Assembly (NCBI GenBank): GCA_963784175.1
Contig: CAWAQJ010000014.1
Span: 310,001 to 374,000 of the forward strand
From: JAIBJN01 sp963784175
GTDB taxonomy: Bacteria > Actinomycetota > Thermoleophilia > Gaiellales > Gaiellaceae
Direction of reading: 5' to 3'
DNA: 64,000 nucleotides
Position numbers and translations under genes: made by a program. The notes beneath the pieces were generated by a model. It was not told the origin of the DNA and made no database searches. It saw only the letters and a program-made list of their open reading frames with translations. This document shows positions 41,405 through 49,951 of this stretch, in pieces (within the stretch, counting starts at the first letter, position 1; the number at the start of each line of letters is the position of its first letter).

Positions 41405-42126
41405 AGGGCTAGCAGCTCGTCGCAGTGGGCCTTGAGCACGCCGAGCGCTTCGCGTGTGTTGGTTAGCCGCTGGTAGCGCTTGGTCTTCGGCCGGACGCCC
41501 TGGAGGAGCGCTTCGAGCGGAGCCAGGACGTGAGCGAACCGGGGGTCACCTTCCTTCGCTGCCAGGAATTCCGGGTACCCGGCCACGCGCGGTCGATCGC
41601 CGTCTCTCACGATGAGGAACTCTCCGATAGCACGCTGCTGGAGCGCGAACACCTGGGCGTCCTCGCCCTCGCCGAGGATCCGCTTGTCGGGCCAGCTCGA
41701 CAGGGCGCCGGAAACCTTCCACACCGCTTCGTCGAAGCGCTTCTTGGCCTCCTGCGACTCGAACAGCTCCAGGCTCAGGTCGGCCTGCAGAAGGCGGACC
41801 CACGCGAAGTACTCGGCGAACAGGAACAGCGTGCTCTCGAAGGCGTACTCGTATCCGATCGCCCAGTTGCCGTCCACCGGGCGCGGCTTCTTTTTCTTCG
41901 CCGGATCCAGGGCCAAGTAGAGGCTGCTGTCGAGGATGTTGTCCAGACGTGACTCGAGGCCCTCGATGGTTCCGAGAAGAGGGTTCGCCCAACGCAGGAT
42001 CTCCGTCCGGATGCGCTCCTGCTTCAGTTCCCTTCGGCGGTAGGCAGCCGACACCCAGCCTGAAATGCCGCCCGCCGCGAGCGCAACCGCCGTCGTGATC
42101 AGAAGCCAGATCAGCTCGTTGCCCAC
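41401..42126 (-). CDS. membrane-anchored protein of unknown function
   Basis: A 241-residue protein. One N-terminal helix (LIWLLITTAVALAAGGISGWV) is followed by a cytoplasmic mostly helical domain: ILRWANPLLGTIEGLESRLDNIL, WAIGYEYAFESTLFLFAEYFAWVRLLQADLS, DKRILGEGEDAQVFALQQRAIGE. Lys run KKKKPRP near residue 80. No catalytic motif. It follows a small gene by 13 bases, making a two-gene unit. Function unknown. Confidence 0.7.
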   Translation of the reverse strand: MGNELIWLLITTAVALAAGGISGWVSAAYRRRELKQERIRTEILRWANPLLGTIEGLESRLDNILDSSLYLALDPAKKKKPRPVDGNWAIGYEYAFESTLFLFAEYFAWVRLLQADLSLELFESQEAKKRFDEAVWKVSGALSSWPDKRILGEGEDAQVFALQQRAIGEFLIVRDGDRPRVAGYPEFLAAKEGDPRFAHVLAPLEALLQGVRPKTKRYQRLTNTREALGVLKAHCDELLAL

Positions 42127-42139
42127 GGGCGATGCCTCG

Positions 42140-42409
42140 TTACTCGCTCAGCTCCACCGACCCGAACCAGTCCGCTCGCCCCGTCGCAACGACCTCGAAC
42201 CCGCCCGACGGCGGTCGCCTCAGGAGCTTGCCGCGGACCTGACGAAGAACGACGCCCTTCCCCTCATCGCCCGAATCGAGGCCGAGGGCGATCAGGAGCG
42301 ACCGGATCTCGGCCCGGTCATCCTCGTCGTAGACAGGCTTGTCCAGCAACGCGTTGAGCCGAGCGAGCGTCTCCTTCAGAGTGGGCGCGTCTCCGCCTGC
42401 TTCCATCAC
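42140..42409 (-). CDS. small acidic protein of unknown function
   Basis: An 89-residue protein: LKETLARLNALLDKPVYDEDDRAEIRSLLIALGLD, then GKGVVLRQVRGKLLRR and a short beta-rich tail. The first half looks like two helices. ATG 42409 or the Met one codon later. It is probably co-transcribed with the membrane-anchored gene that follows. No family recognised. Confidence 0.6.
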   Translation of the reverse strand: MMEAGGDAPTLKETLARLNALLDKPVYDEDDRAEIRSLLIALGLDSGDEGKGVVLRQVRGKLLRRPPSGGFEVVATGRADWFGSVELSE

Positions 42410-42418
42410 CGGCTCCTG

Positions 42419-42820
42419 CTAGGCCGCGTCCTCGGGGTCGGGCGGAGGGTCGTCCTCGGCCAGGCGCCGGACGACGGGCTCGCGGGGCAGGATCCCGAGC
42501 AGGCGACCGTCCTCCACCACAGGCAAGCGCTCGAGACCCTGTTCGGCCATGAGGTGCAGCGCATCGCCCAACGACGTCTCCGGCCCCACGGTGGGGACGT
42601 CCCGGTCGGCCACGTCGCCGGCGGTGAGCGAACGCAGGTCGCGAGACTCGGCGACCGCGGTCACGATCGACTCCTTCGTGATCGACCCCAGGAGCTGCTC
42701 GCCCTCCGCGACGAGGACGCTCTCGACGTGCGGCTTCGCGAGCAAGGCCGCAGCCACGGGAACGGGCTCGTTCGCCTGCAGGATCGGCGGATCGGCGACA
42801 AGGGCCTCGCGCACGATCAC
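42419..42820 (-). CDS. CBS-domain pair protein
   Basis: A 133-residue protein with two CBS motifs: VREALVADPPILQANEPVPVAAALL with GSITKESIVTAV, and GDVADRDVPTVGPETSLGDALHLMAEQGLERLPVVEDGRLLGILPREPVVR. Such pairs bind adenine nucleotides and regulate partners. No fused domain is present. GTG 42820. The acidic tail (AEDDPPPDPEDAA) is unusual. Confidence 0.85.
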   Translation of the reverse strand: MIVREALVADPPILQANEPVPVAAALLAKPHVESVLVAEGEQLLGSITKESIVTAVAESRDLRSLTAGDVADRDVPTVGPETSLGDALHLMAEQGLERLPVVEDGRLLGILPREPVVRRLAEDDPPPDPEDAA

Positions 42821-42889
42821 GGCTGAAACCGCCTGAAGACGCTCATGGGGCCGCGCAGCCTCGCACGAATGGCACCGGCAGTCCAGCCC

Positions 42890-43219
42890 TCATGTAGACG
42901 GGGCGCGCTCGACCACGAGGGTCAGCTCCTCGAGCGCCACGACGCGGACAGCCTCGCCGCGCTCGGCGGTCTCCTCACAGCGCGCGCGCCAGGTCTCCCC
43001 CTGGAGCCGCACCTGTCCGAGCGGCGCGCAGCGCGTGACGACCTCCGCGACTTCGCCGATCAACGTCTCGGCGCCGACCTGCGCCTTGCGCCGACGCGAG
43101 TACCAGAGCCAGAAGTAGGACTCGCCCACCTCGATGATCGCTCCGAGGACGATCACGGGGATCGCCCATTCGATCGGCAGGACGAAGACCGCAAGGAGAA
43201 TCGCGCCGAGCAGGATCAC
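42890..43219 (-). CDS. NfeD-like membrane protein
   Basis: A 109-residue protein with two close helices (VILLGAILLAVFVLPIEWAI, PVIVLGAIIEVGESYFWLWYS). A C-terminal OB-like domain follows: VGAETLIGEVAEVVT, LGQVRLQGETWRARCEE and VRVVALEELTLVVE. This is the NfeD C-terminal pattern. GTG 43219 lies 25 bases after the S55 peptidase stop, so it may be co-transcribed. NfeD proteins usually partner membrane proteases or stomatins. Confidence 0.78.
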   Translation of the reverse strand: MILLGAILLAVFVLPIEWAIPVIVLGAIIEVGESYFWLWYSRRRKAQVGAETLIGEVAEVVTRCAPLGQVRLQGETWRARCEETAERGEAVRVVALEELTLVVERAPST

Positions 43220-43244
43220 GGCGCGATTCTCCCTGGTTCTCGAA

Positions 43245-45044
43245 CTACCTGAGGAGCAGGAACCCGATGGCGCGGCGTCCGACGACGACCGCGTCCTGCT
43301 GCTTCGTCGCCGACGCTCGGATCGCTCCGTTGCCCAGACGGAGCCGGGCGACGAGCTCGTCGCCGCGCGGGGCGCTCTCGAGCGCCGCGAGGACCTGGTC
43401 GAAGGTCTGCTGGACGGGCTCGTCGCCGCACTCCTCGTCGAAGATGAAGCACGGGATGCCCGACGTGGACCCGCCGCCGACCACCTCGACCCAGCCACTG
43501 CGCCTGGCGTTGGCCGGCACCTTGAGCGAGAGGTCGACGCTCTTCGTGCCGGCGAGATGAACCGGCTTGAGCACGACGCGGAGCTTGAGCACCTGGCCGG
43601 GCCGCCCGCGCAGGAACTCGCGCGTGACGTACCGGGCACCGTTCCACTGCAGGATGCTCCGCACCTGGTACTGCTCGAAGCTCTTCTCGATCTCGAGCGT
43701 CGGCACGTCGACGCTCGTGACCTCGATCTCCTCGCCCTCGAACGCCTGGAGGATCTCGGCCGTGAACGACACCTCCGCCACCGAGTCGAACGAGATGTCG
43801 AACGACGACGCGTAGTGCGTGGAGCGCGTGAGCTCCCACGTCCGGCCGCCGTCGCGCGTCCCGCGGATCGTGTACGCGGCCTCGGCGTTGCCGGGCCCGA
43901 TGCGGTCGATGGTCACGTCGACGTTCTGGAAGAGGTGCTCGAACGTGAGGAAGGGCAGGAACTCGGGGAGAACCGCCTCGCTCCGCCCGCTGCGCGTCTT
44001 CCCGGTGTCGAGGTCGGTGACCGTGGAGGTCACCGGCGAGCCGGTCGGGCCGGCGCCGAGGTCGGCGACGATCCCAGCCAGGCGGTCCTGGGTCAGGGTC
44101 CCGACGCTCTCGGCGATGTTGGAGAGCTTGTAGGAGCCGAAGACCGGGTCGCTCACGATCGTGATCGTGTCGCCGGCCCGGGCGGCCATCGTCGTGTCGC
44201 CCGTCCAGTTGAACGGATGGCCGAAAGCCACCGCGCGGCCGTTGCAGACGAACGTCGTCGTGCCGACGCCGGCGACGGTGATGTCACCGAGCGACATGGC
44301 GGCCGCGAACGTGTCGCCGGCTCGAAGCGTGCCGGGCGGGCTCTGCGGGTTGCTCGAGGCGGACGAGCCCATGTACGGGATCAGCGGCAGTCCCTGGCGG
44401 TCGATCGCCCGCTGCATGTGCTGAAGGCCCCGATCCGTGAGCCCGGACGCCGACAGAGGCGTCTTCAGCCGTGAGATCGTGCTCAGCTGCGCCATCGAGA
44501 TGCCGGTTTCCGCCGCGATCTTGCTCGCCAGGCGCGTCGGGAGCCTGATCGCCCGGGCGAGCTCGCTCGCGTCTCCCAGCGTCAGGAGGGCGTTCATGTC
44601 CTCGGCAGGCGTCAGGCCCGCGAGGGTGGATGCTCCGCCGGCGAGCCCGTAGGCGATGGCGCCGGCAAGCTCGTCTTTCCCGGTCTGCGGGTCACGGAAG
44701 AACACCGGGGAGCCGGAGGCGCCCGCCCACAGCCCACCGGCCTGGGTGACGACCGTGCCGGTCAGGTTCACGATGATGATGTCGCGGCCGGGGCCGACCC
44801 CGTCGCGCAGGATGCCGAGGACCTCGGCGCCCATCGTCGAGAGCGTCCGTCCCCGCACGACCGAGACCGCGGTTCCCCGCATGCCGGTCGAAACGTCGGA
44901 CAGAGGCATGATCGACGGGCACTCGCCCGTCAGCAGCCCCGGATTCGTCGTCGTACCCGTCGCGGGCGCCACCCCTACCGCCGCAACTGCGATCGCCAGG
45001 ACGAAAGCGCCCGCGATCGTTCGTGGTGTGCGCCATCCCCTCAT
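43245..45044 (-). CDS. secreted SpoIVB-like (S55) peptidase
   Basis: A 599-residue exported protein with signal peptide (IAGAFVLAIAVAAVGVAPATG). The S55 core is recognised by GMRGTAVSVVRG, GGLWAGASGSPVFF (nucleophile Ser in GASGSP) and AVAFGHPFNW. In Bacillus SpoIVB the Ser and a His form the active site. Residues after about 350 form extra beta-rich domains not in SpoIVB. A Cys pair at CFIFDEEC lies near the C-terminus. ATG 45044 has GGAGAG upstream. There is no sporulation gene nearby, so the role is likely envelope proteolysis (inference). Confidence 0.85.
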   Translation of the reverse strand: MRGWRTPRTIAGAFVLAIAVAAVGVAPATGTTTNPGLLTGECPSIMPLSDVSTGMRGTAVSVVRGRTLSTMGAEVLGILRDGVGPGRDIIIVNLTGTVVTQAGGLWAGASGSPVFFRDPQTGKDELAGAIAYGLAGGASTLAGLTPAEDMNALLTLGDASELARAIRLPTRLASKIAAETGISMAQLSTISRLKTPLSASGLTDRGLQHMQRAIDRQGLPLIPYMGSSASSNPQSPPGTLRAGDTFAAAMSLGDITVAGVGTTTFVCNGRAVAFGHPFNWTGDTTMAARAGDTITIVSDPVFGSYKLSNIAESVGTLTQDRLAGIVADLGAGPTGSPVTSTVTDLDTGKTRSGRSEAVLPEFLPFLTFEHLFQNVDVTIDRIGPGNAEAAYTIRGTRDGGRTWELTRSTHYASSFDISFDSVAEVSFTAEILQAFEGEEIEVTSVDVPTLEIEKSFEQYQVRSILQWNGARYVTREFLRGRPGQVLKLRVVLKPVHLAGTKSVDLSLKVPANARRSGWVEVVGGGSTSGIPCFIFDEECGDEPVQQTFDQVLAALESAPRGDELVARLRLGNGAIRASATKQQDAVVVGRRAIGFLLLR

Positions 45045-45192
45045 CTGCGTCTCTCCTCCAAGATTCGGTCCCGCGCCGCACGGGACTGCTGGACGGGTCC
45101 AGCATGCGGCATTCGCCACGCGATTCCAAGAGTCGTCGGCCATTCCTGGCCGAACGTATGGGATCGAGGAATCCCCGGAACTTCTTCTCCAG

Positions 45193-45275
45193 TGCCGGGG
45201 GTGAGATTCGAACTCACACGCCCTTGCGGGCAGAGGGTTTTAAGCCCCCCGCGTCTACCGTTCCGCCACCCCGGC
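45193..45275 (-). tRNA. tRNA-Leu (UAA)
   Basis: An 83-nt tRNA with a long variable arm (CTGCCCGCAAGGGCGT region) and anticodon loop CTTAAAA, hence UAA reading UUA. Acceptor stem GCCGGGG/CCCCGGC with discriminator A. In this high-GC genome UUA codons should be rare; in Streptomyces the same tRNA is the developmental regulator bldA. Confidence 0.95.
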
Positions 45276-45304
45276 GCACGTGCCCGGGTGCGGGAGCTCC
45301 CGGG

Positions 45305-45989
45305 CTATCCCCCGCCTTGCTGTAACTGGTCGAGCTCGAACTTCTCGGGCCCGTCGCCCTGCGGCCCGCGGTAGTCGTCGCTGAAATCGTCGAAGGCTGA
45401 TTCGTCGAACGTGGTGCAGCGCATCATGTGCGTCCAGGCGGTGGCGACGATCTTGTCGGCGAGCGCCTCGTCCTCCTCTTCCATCTCCTCGCTCAGCGGC
45501 GCGACGATCAGGCCGCGCGTGTCCTGCTGGTACCAATCGGCAAGGGCGGCCACGTCGGCGTCCGGACACTTCGCTCCCGTACTGGACCACCATGCCGCCG
45601 TGCTCCATGTTGTGGACGTAGTTGATCTGAGGGACGGGCTGGTCGTAGAGGTTCCAGATCGCCGTCTGCGAGTTGTGGAGGCCGCTCGTGGCCGGCACCG
45701 AGTTGTACTCGTAGCCCTCCGGCAGCTCCTGCACGTGGCTCGCTTCCAGCGCCTCGAAGGTCTGCAACTGACAGGTGCCGGCGTCCCCGATCGCGCCGTC
45801 GTCGCCGCCTCCGCCTCCGCTGTTGCTCATGATGAAGCCGATCCCGATCGCGGCCGCCGCGATGATGATGACGGCGGCGAGGACGATGAAGATCAGCTGC
45901 GCCCGCCGGGGGTTGTGCTCCGACTTGTAGGCCTTGGGCGCCTGGACGGGACGCTTCGGCGGTGTGGGGACGCGATCTTTCTTGGCCAC
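45305..45989 (-). pseudogene. DUF3105-like membrane-anchored protein, frameshifted near 45577
   Basis: The N-terminal part (ATG 45989) has a basic Pro-rich tail and one helix (LIFIVLAAVIIIAAAAIGIGFIM). It continues YNSVPATSGLHNSQTAIWNLYDQPVPQINYVHNMEHGGMVVQYG, which is typical of DUF3105. The GGG run near 45576-45578 (complement) then breaks the frame. Removing one G gives YGAKCPDADVAALADWYQQDTRGLIVAPL and runs to the stop at 45305. Corrected length is 227 residues. Function unknown in the family; conserved His residues suggest metal binding. Probably an indel error rather than decay. Confidence 0.78.
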
Positions 45990-46003
45990 GCACGAAAAAA
46001 GTA

Positions 46004-47878
46004 TCAGGCGGTGGCGCGTTCCCCGACACCAAGGAACGCTGCAACCGCGCCCAGCTCCCCGACGAGCGGGGCGGGCGGCAGCGCCTCGAGGAACCGGCGG
46101 CCGTATGCCTTCGTGCGAAGCCGCGGATCGAGGATGGCCACGACACCGCGGTCGGCGTGGCTGCGCACGAGGCGCCCGAAGCCCTGCCGGAGCTGCAGGA
46201 TCGCCGTGGGCAGCGCGTAGTCGGCGAACCAGTCTCCCCCGGCCTGGACGATGCGCTCGCAGCGCGCTTCGACGAGCGGGTCGCCGGGCGCGGCGAACGG
46301 AAGCTTGTCGATGACGAGGAGCGAGAGGGACTCGCCCTGCACGTCGACGCCCTGCCAGAACGTCTGCGTGGCCATGAGCACGGTGTCGACCTCGTCCCGG
46401 AAACGCTCGAGGAGACGCTCCCGCGGCGCGTCGCCCTGGATGAGGACGGGGAAGGGGATGTGCGGCGCGGCGCGGTCGGCGAGCTCGTCGAGCGCGCGGT
46501 ACGACGTCGTGAGCACGAGCGCCCTCCCCTCCGAGAGGCGGCAGAGCGCCGCGACCTCGTCGGCAAGGCGCGCGTCGTAGCCGGACGAGCGCGGCTCCGG
46601 GAATGCGCGCGGAACGTAGAGCAGGGTCTGCTCGCGGTAGTCGAACGGCGACGCCAGCGAGACCTCGCGCGCCTCGTCGAGCCCGAGCCGGCGGCGGAGG
46701 AAGCGCGGCTCCAGCGTCGCCGAGACGAGCACCGAGACGACCGGCCGCTCCCAGAGGGCCTCACGCAGGATGTCGGAGACGTCGACCGGCGCCCAGGCGA
46801 GCGTGCCCTGCTCCGCCCACGAGACGCTGTCCTCGTCCTCGAGGGCGAGGCACGCGCCCAGGTCGTCCACCGTCGTGAACGCCCGGCGCGCGAGCTGGTC
46901 GAGGTCGTCGCTCCCGCCCTTGAGCGCGTCGGCCATGTTGACCAGCGCCCCCGCGAGCAGGCCGGCAGGCCCGGCGGCGGCCTCGGCGTCGGCCACCGTG
47001 AGGCGCCGGCGACCGCGACCGGGATCGAGACCCGCCAGAAGCTCCTCGCCCCGCTGGTCGATTTCGGCGAGCGCACGCGCGGGCAGCGGCTTGCGGCCCT
47101 CCCGGCACGCGCGCTCGACGTCCCGGAGCAGCTGGCGGAGCCCGCCGAGCGACACGCGCCCGCCGAACCACGCGACGGCGGCCTCCTCGAGCCGGTGCGC
47201 CTCGTCGAAGATCACGGCGTCGTGCTCGGGCAGGACGCCCGCGCCGTCCCCGGTCTTGGCCCTGAGCGCCAGGTCGGCGAAGTAGAGGGCGTGGTTCGCG
47301 ATCACGAGCTCGGCCTCCTGGGCCCGCGCGCGGGCCTGCTCGGAGAAGCAGGTCGCGATCATCGCGCAGCGCCGGCCCGCGCAGCGGTCGGGGCCCACGG
47401 CGATCTCCGCCCACAGGCTCGTGCTCGGCTCGAAGGAAAGCTCGGCGCGGTCACCGGTCTCGGTCGTCTCGATCCAGTCCTGGAGGCGGTCGTACTCGGC
47501 CGCGTCGTCCGCGGTTCGAAAGAGCGGCATCGCGAGCGCGTGGAGGCTCTTGCGGCACAGGTAGTTCTGGCGGCCCTTCAGCACCGCCACGTCCACCTCT
47601 CGCCCGAGCGCAGCCGCCGCGGCCGGGACGTCCTTCGTGAGGAGCTGCTCCTGGAGCGCCTTCGTCGCCGTGGCGACGACCACCCGCTCGCCCGACGCGA
47701 GCGCGGGGACCAGGTAGGCGAGGCTCTTGCCGATCCCGGTGCCCGCCTCGGCCAAAAGGTGCTCGCCGCGCTCGAACGCATCGGCCACCTCCTGGGCGAG
47801 CGCAGCCTGCTCGGCCCGGGGCTCGAAGCCGGGAAGCGTGCTGGCGAGCCGACCGCCGGGACCGAAGAACTCGTGCAT
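46004..47878 (-). CDS. DinG-family ATP-dependent DNA helicase
   Basis: A 624-residue XPD/DinG-type helicase. Walker A is LAEAGTGIGKSLAYLVPAL. Four Cys of the 4Fe-4S cluster are in RQNYLCRK, DRCAGRRC and IATCF. The DEAH box is AVIFDEAHRLEE. The C-terminal helicase half has VSATLEP, FDYREQTLLYVP, TQTFWQGVDVQGESLSLLVIDKLPF and LRQGFGRLVRSHADRGV. ATG 47878 (MHEFFGPGG) matches the common start of this family; ATG 47926 or 47917 are upstream options. It unwinds 5' overhangs or R-loops. It is divergent from the VOC gene. Confidence 0.92.
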   Translation of the reverse strand: MHEFFGPGGRLASTLPGFEPRAEQAALAQEVADAFERGEHLLAEAGTGIGKSLAYLVPALASGERVVVATATKALQEQLLTKDVPAAAAALGREVDVAVLKGRQNYLCRKSLHALAMPLFRTADDAAEYDRLQDWIETTETGDRAELSFEPSTSLWAEIAVGPDRCAGRRCAMIATCFSEQARARAQEAELVIANHALYFADLALRAKTGDGAGVLPEHDAVIFDEAHRLEEAAVAWFGGRVSLGGLRQLLRDVERACREGRKPLPARALAEIDQRGEELLAGLDPGRGRRRLTVADAEAAAGPAGLLAGALVNMADALKGGSDDLDQLARRAFTTVDDLGACLALEDEDSVSWAEQGTLAWAPVDVSDILREALWERPVVSVLVSATLEPRFLRRRLGLDEAREVSLASPFDYREQTLLYVPRAFPEPRSSGYDARLADEVAALCRLSEGRALVLTTSYRALDELADRAAPHIPFPVLIQGDAPRERLLERFRDEVDTVLMATQTFWQGVDVQGESLSLLVIDKLPFAAPGDPLVEARCERIVQAGGDWFADYALPTAILQLRQGFGRLVRSHADRGVVAILDPRLRTKAYGRRFLEALPPAPLVGELGAVAAFLGVGERATA

Positions 47879-47951
47879 CTGGGGGACGCCGAGAGTAGAG
47901 CGCCCGCCGGTCAGCATAGCGAACACATGTTCGCCTTGCTATCGTCGCCGC

Positions 47952-48371
47952 ATGGAACAGCGCCTCAGCCTCGTGACGCTGGGAGTCGTCGACCTCGAGC
48001 GCGCACGCGCGTTCTACGAGGCGCTCGGGTGGACGACGGGCGCCGGTCCCGACGACGACGTCGTCTTCTTCCAGAGCGGCGGGATGATCGTCGCCCTCTG
48101 GGGCCGCGCCGAGCTCGCCGAGGACAGCGTCATGCTCGACGAGGGCGGCTGGGGCGGGATCACCCTCGCCCACAACGTCCGCTCGCCGGAGGAGGTCGAC
48201 GCGGTCCTGGCCGAGGCCGAGCGGGCGGGCGGAACGATCGCCAGGCCCGGCGCGCCGACGTTCTGGGGCGGCTACTCGGGCGTCTTCGTCGACACCGAAG
48301 GCCATCCCTGGGAGGTCGCGCACAACCCCGGTTGGACGATCGCCGAGGACGGCTCGACCAGGCTCGCCTGA
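47952..48371 (+). CDS. VOC-family protein
   Basis: A 139-residue single-chain VOC protein: LVTLGVVDLERARAFYEALGW, VVFFQSGGMIVALWGRAELAED, GITLAHNVRSPEEVDAVLAEAERAG and GYSGVFVDTEGHPWEVAHNPGWTI. Common in actinobacteria as a glyoxalase/bleomycin-resistance-like protein with unknown ligand. ATG 47952. Confidence 0.88.
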   Translation: MEQRLSLVTLGVVDLERARAFYEALGWTTGAGPDDDVVFFQSGGMIVALWGRAELAEDSVMLDEGGWGGITLAHNVRSPEEVDAVLAEAERAGGTIARPGAPTFWGGYSGVFVDTEGHPWEVAHNPGWTIAEDGSTRLA

Positions 48372-48384
48372 CGCACTACCCTTT

Positions 48385-49042
48385 GTGACGATGCTGTCGC
48401 TCTTCCGTCGATCCTCGCGCCGGCGGGCGGAGCTCGACCGTCGCCGGATCTACATCGAGAGCTACTCGTTCCCGCAGGCGCTGCGCGAGAAGCTCGAGGC
48501 GCACCCCGACCTCGACCTGACCGGGACGCAGATCTCGCTCGTCCTCGACGGCCTCCGCACCTGGTTCGTCGCGTGCCTGTACGCCGACGGCAAGACGCTC
48601 GGGATGCCCTCGAAGGCGGTGGACATCGCCTGGCACGAGTTCATCCTCATGACCCGCGAGTACCAGTCCTTCTGCGACGAGGCCTTCGGCTACTACCTGC
48701 ACCACAGCCCCGAGGAGACGATGGACGAGGCCATGCCGCGGTCGCTCGGCCGAACGCTCACGACCCTGGAGCGGGATCCCACGCCGGGGTATATCGGCAT
48801 TCCGTTCCTCTTCGCTCTCGACGGGGAGCTGGGGATTCCCGACGGCCAGAACTGGACGCCCGAGGACATGGACACCCTGCGCAGCTCGGCCGGCGAGGAT
48901 CGCCGGCAGCGCGGGCGCATTCGACCTCGGCGACGGGGACGGAGGATCGGGCGGTGACGGCGGAGGGTGGTTCGGCGGGGACGGAGGCGGCTTTGGCGGG
49001 GACGGAGGCGGCGGCAGCGGCTGCGGAGGCGGCGGAGTCTAG
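48385..49042 (+). CDS. glycine-rich-domain protein, frameshift near 48905 hides its Gly/Cys tail
   Basis: The N-terminal 170 residues (IESYSFPQALREKLEAH, WFVACLYADGKTLGMPSKAVDIAWHEFILMTREYQSFC) match the plant GRDP-like family. The original frame then ends in an unlikely Arg-rich stretch (RRQRGRIRPRRRGRR) at 48957. Deleting one base near 48905 gives FDLGDGDGG, then GGDGGGWFGGDGGGFGGDG and GGGSGCGGGGV, ending at TAG 49040-49042. Glycine-rich tails of this kind are typical for the family. Corrected length is 218 residues. GTG 48385; ATG 48391 is also possible. Confidence 0.75.
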
Positions 49043-49084
49043 GGACTCGGAAGCGCGGCCCTCGGCGAGCTTGCGACGGCAGAG

Positions 49085-49951
49085 CTAGAGCTCGGGAGGG
49101 ACAGCACGGCGCGTGCCCAGGCTGGCCCCGGCCGAGGCGGCGACCACGCAGAGGATCGCCACGATCTCGACGGTCCCGGGAACCTGCGTCAGCGCGACGG
49201 CGCCGACGATCGCGGCCACGACAGGCTCGAGGCTGAGCAGGATCCCGAAGGTCGCCGTGGAGAGCTTTCGCAGGGCGGCGAGCTCGAGCGTGAACGGGAG
49301 CACGGAGCCGAGGACGGCGACGGCGAGCCCCGTGGCGAGGACGACGGGGTCGATGAGATCCGCTCCGCCCCCGGCGATCCCGAACGGCGCGAGGATCACC
49401 GCGGCCACGGCGAGCGAGACGGACAGGCCCGTCCCGATGGGCCAGTCCCTGAGCATCCGCTTGGCGAGCAGGATGTAGGCCGCCCAGCCGACGGCGGCGC
49501 CGAACGCGAATGCGAGCCCGACCGGGTCGAGGTCGACGCTCGGGCTCCCGAGGAGCGCAACGCCCGCGCCGGCCAGGCCGACCCAGAGGAAGTCGAGCGC
49601 ACGGCGCGAGCCGATCACCGCGACCGCGAGGGGACCGAGGAACTCGATCGTGGTGGCCAGGCCGAGCGGGATCCTGTCGATCGCCAGGTAGAAGCAGCCG
49701 TTCATCGCTGCGATCGCAGCGCCCGACGCAACGACCCAGGTGAGCGGGAGGCGTCCGGTGCGCCGGAGCGCCGCGGCGTTGACCGCCACGAGGATCAGCG
49801 CGGCCAGCGCGACGCGGATCCACACGAAGCCGAGCGCGCCCACCGCGTCGAAGGCGCTCGTGGCGAGAGCGGCGCCGGACTGGACGGAGAGGGCCGCGCC
49901 GAGGACGAGCAGCGGCGCCGGAGCCGCCGCAAGCCTCCGGAGTCCGCTCAG
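49085..49951 (-). CDS. EamA/RhtA-type transporter
   Basis: A drug/metabolite transporter with two EamA repeats and about 10 helices. Seen segments: LVLGAALSVQSGAALATSAFDAVGALGFVWIRVALAAL, AAMNGCFYLAIDRIPLGLATTIEFLGPLAVAV, YILLAKRM and GILLSLEPVVAAIVGAVALTQ. This matches RhtA, a threonine/homoserine exporter. The first helix requires a start upstream of GTG 49843. CTG 49951 overlaps the aminotransferase stop (CTGA) and is the best candidate, though CTG starts are rare. Last gene of a nitrilase-aminotransferase-transporter unit. Confidence 0.85.
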   Translation of the reverse strand: MSGLRRLAAAPAPLLVLGAALSVQSGAALATSAFDAVGALGFVWIRVALAALILVAVNAAALRRTGRLPLTWVVASGAAIAAMNGCFYLAIDRIPLGLATTIEFLGPLAVAVIGSRRALDFLWVGLAGAGVALLGSPSVDLDPVGLAFAFGAAVGWAAYILLAKRMLRDWPIGTGLSVSLAVAAVILAPFGIAGGGADLIDPVVLATGLAVAVLGSVLPFTLELAALRKLSTATFGILLSLEPVVAAIVGAVALTQVPGTVEIVAILCVVAASAGASLGTRRAVPPEL

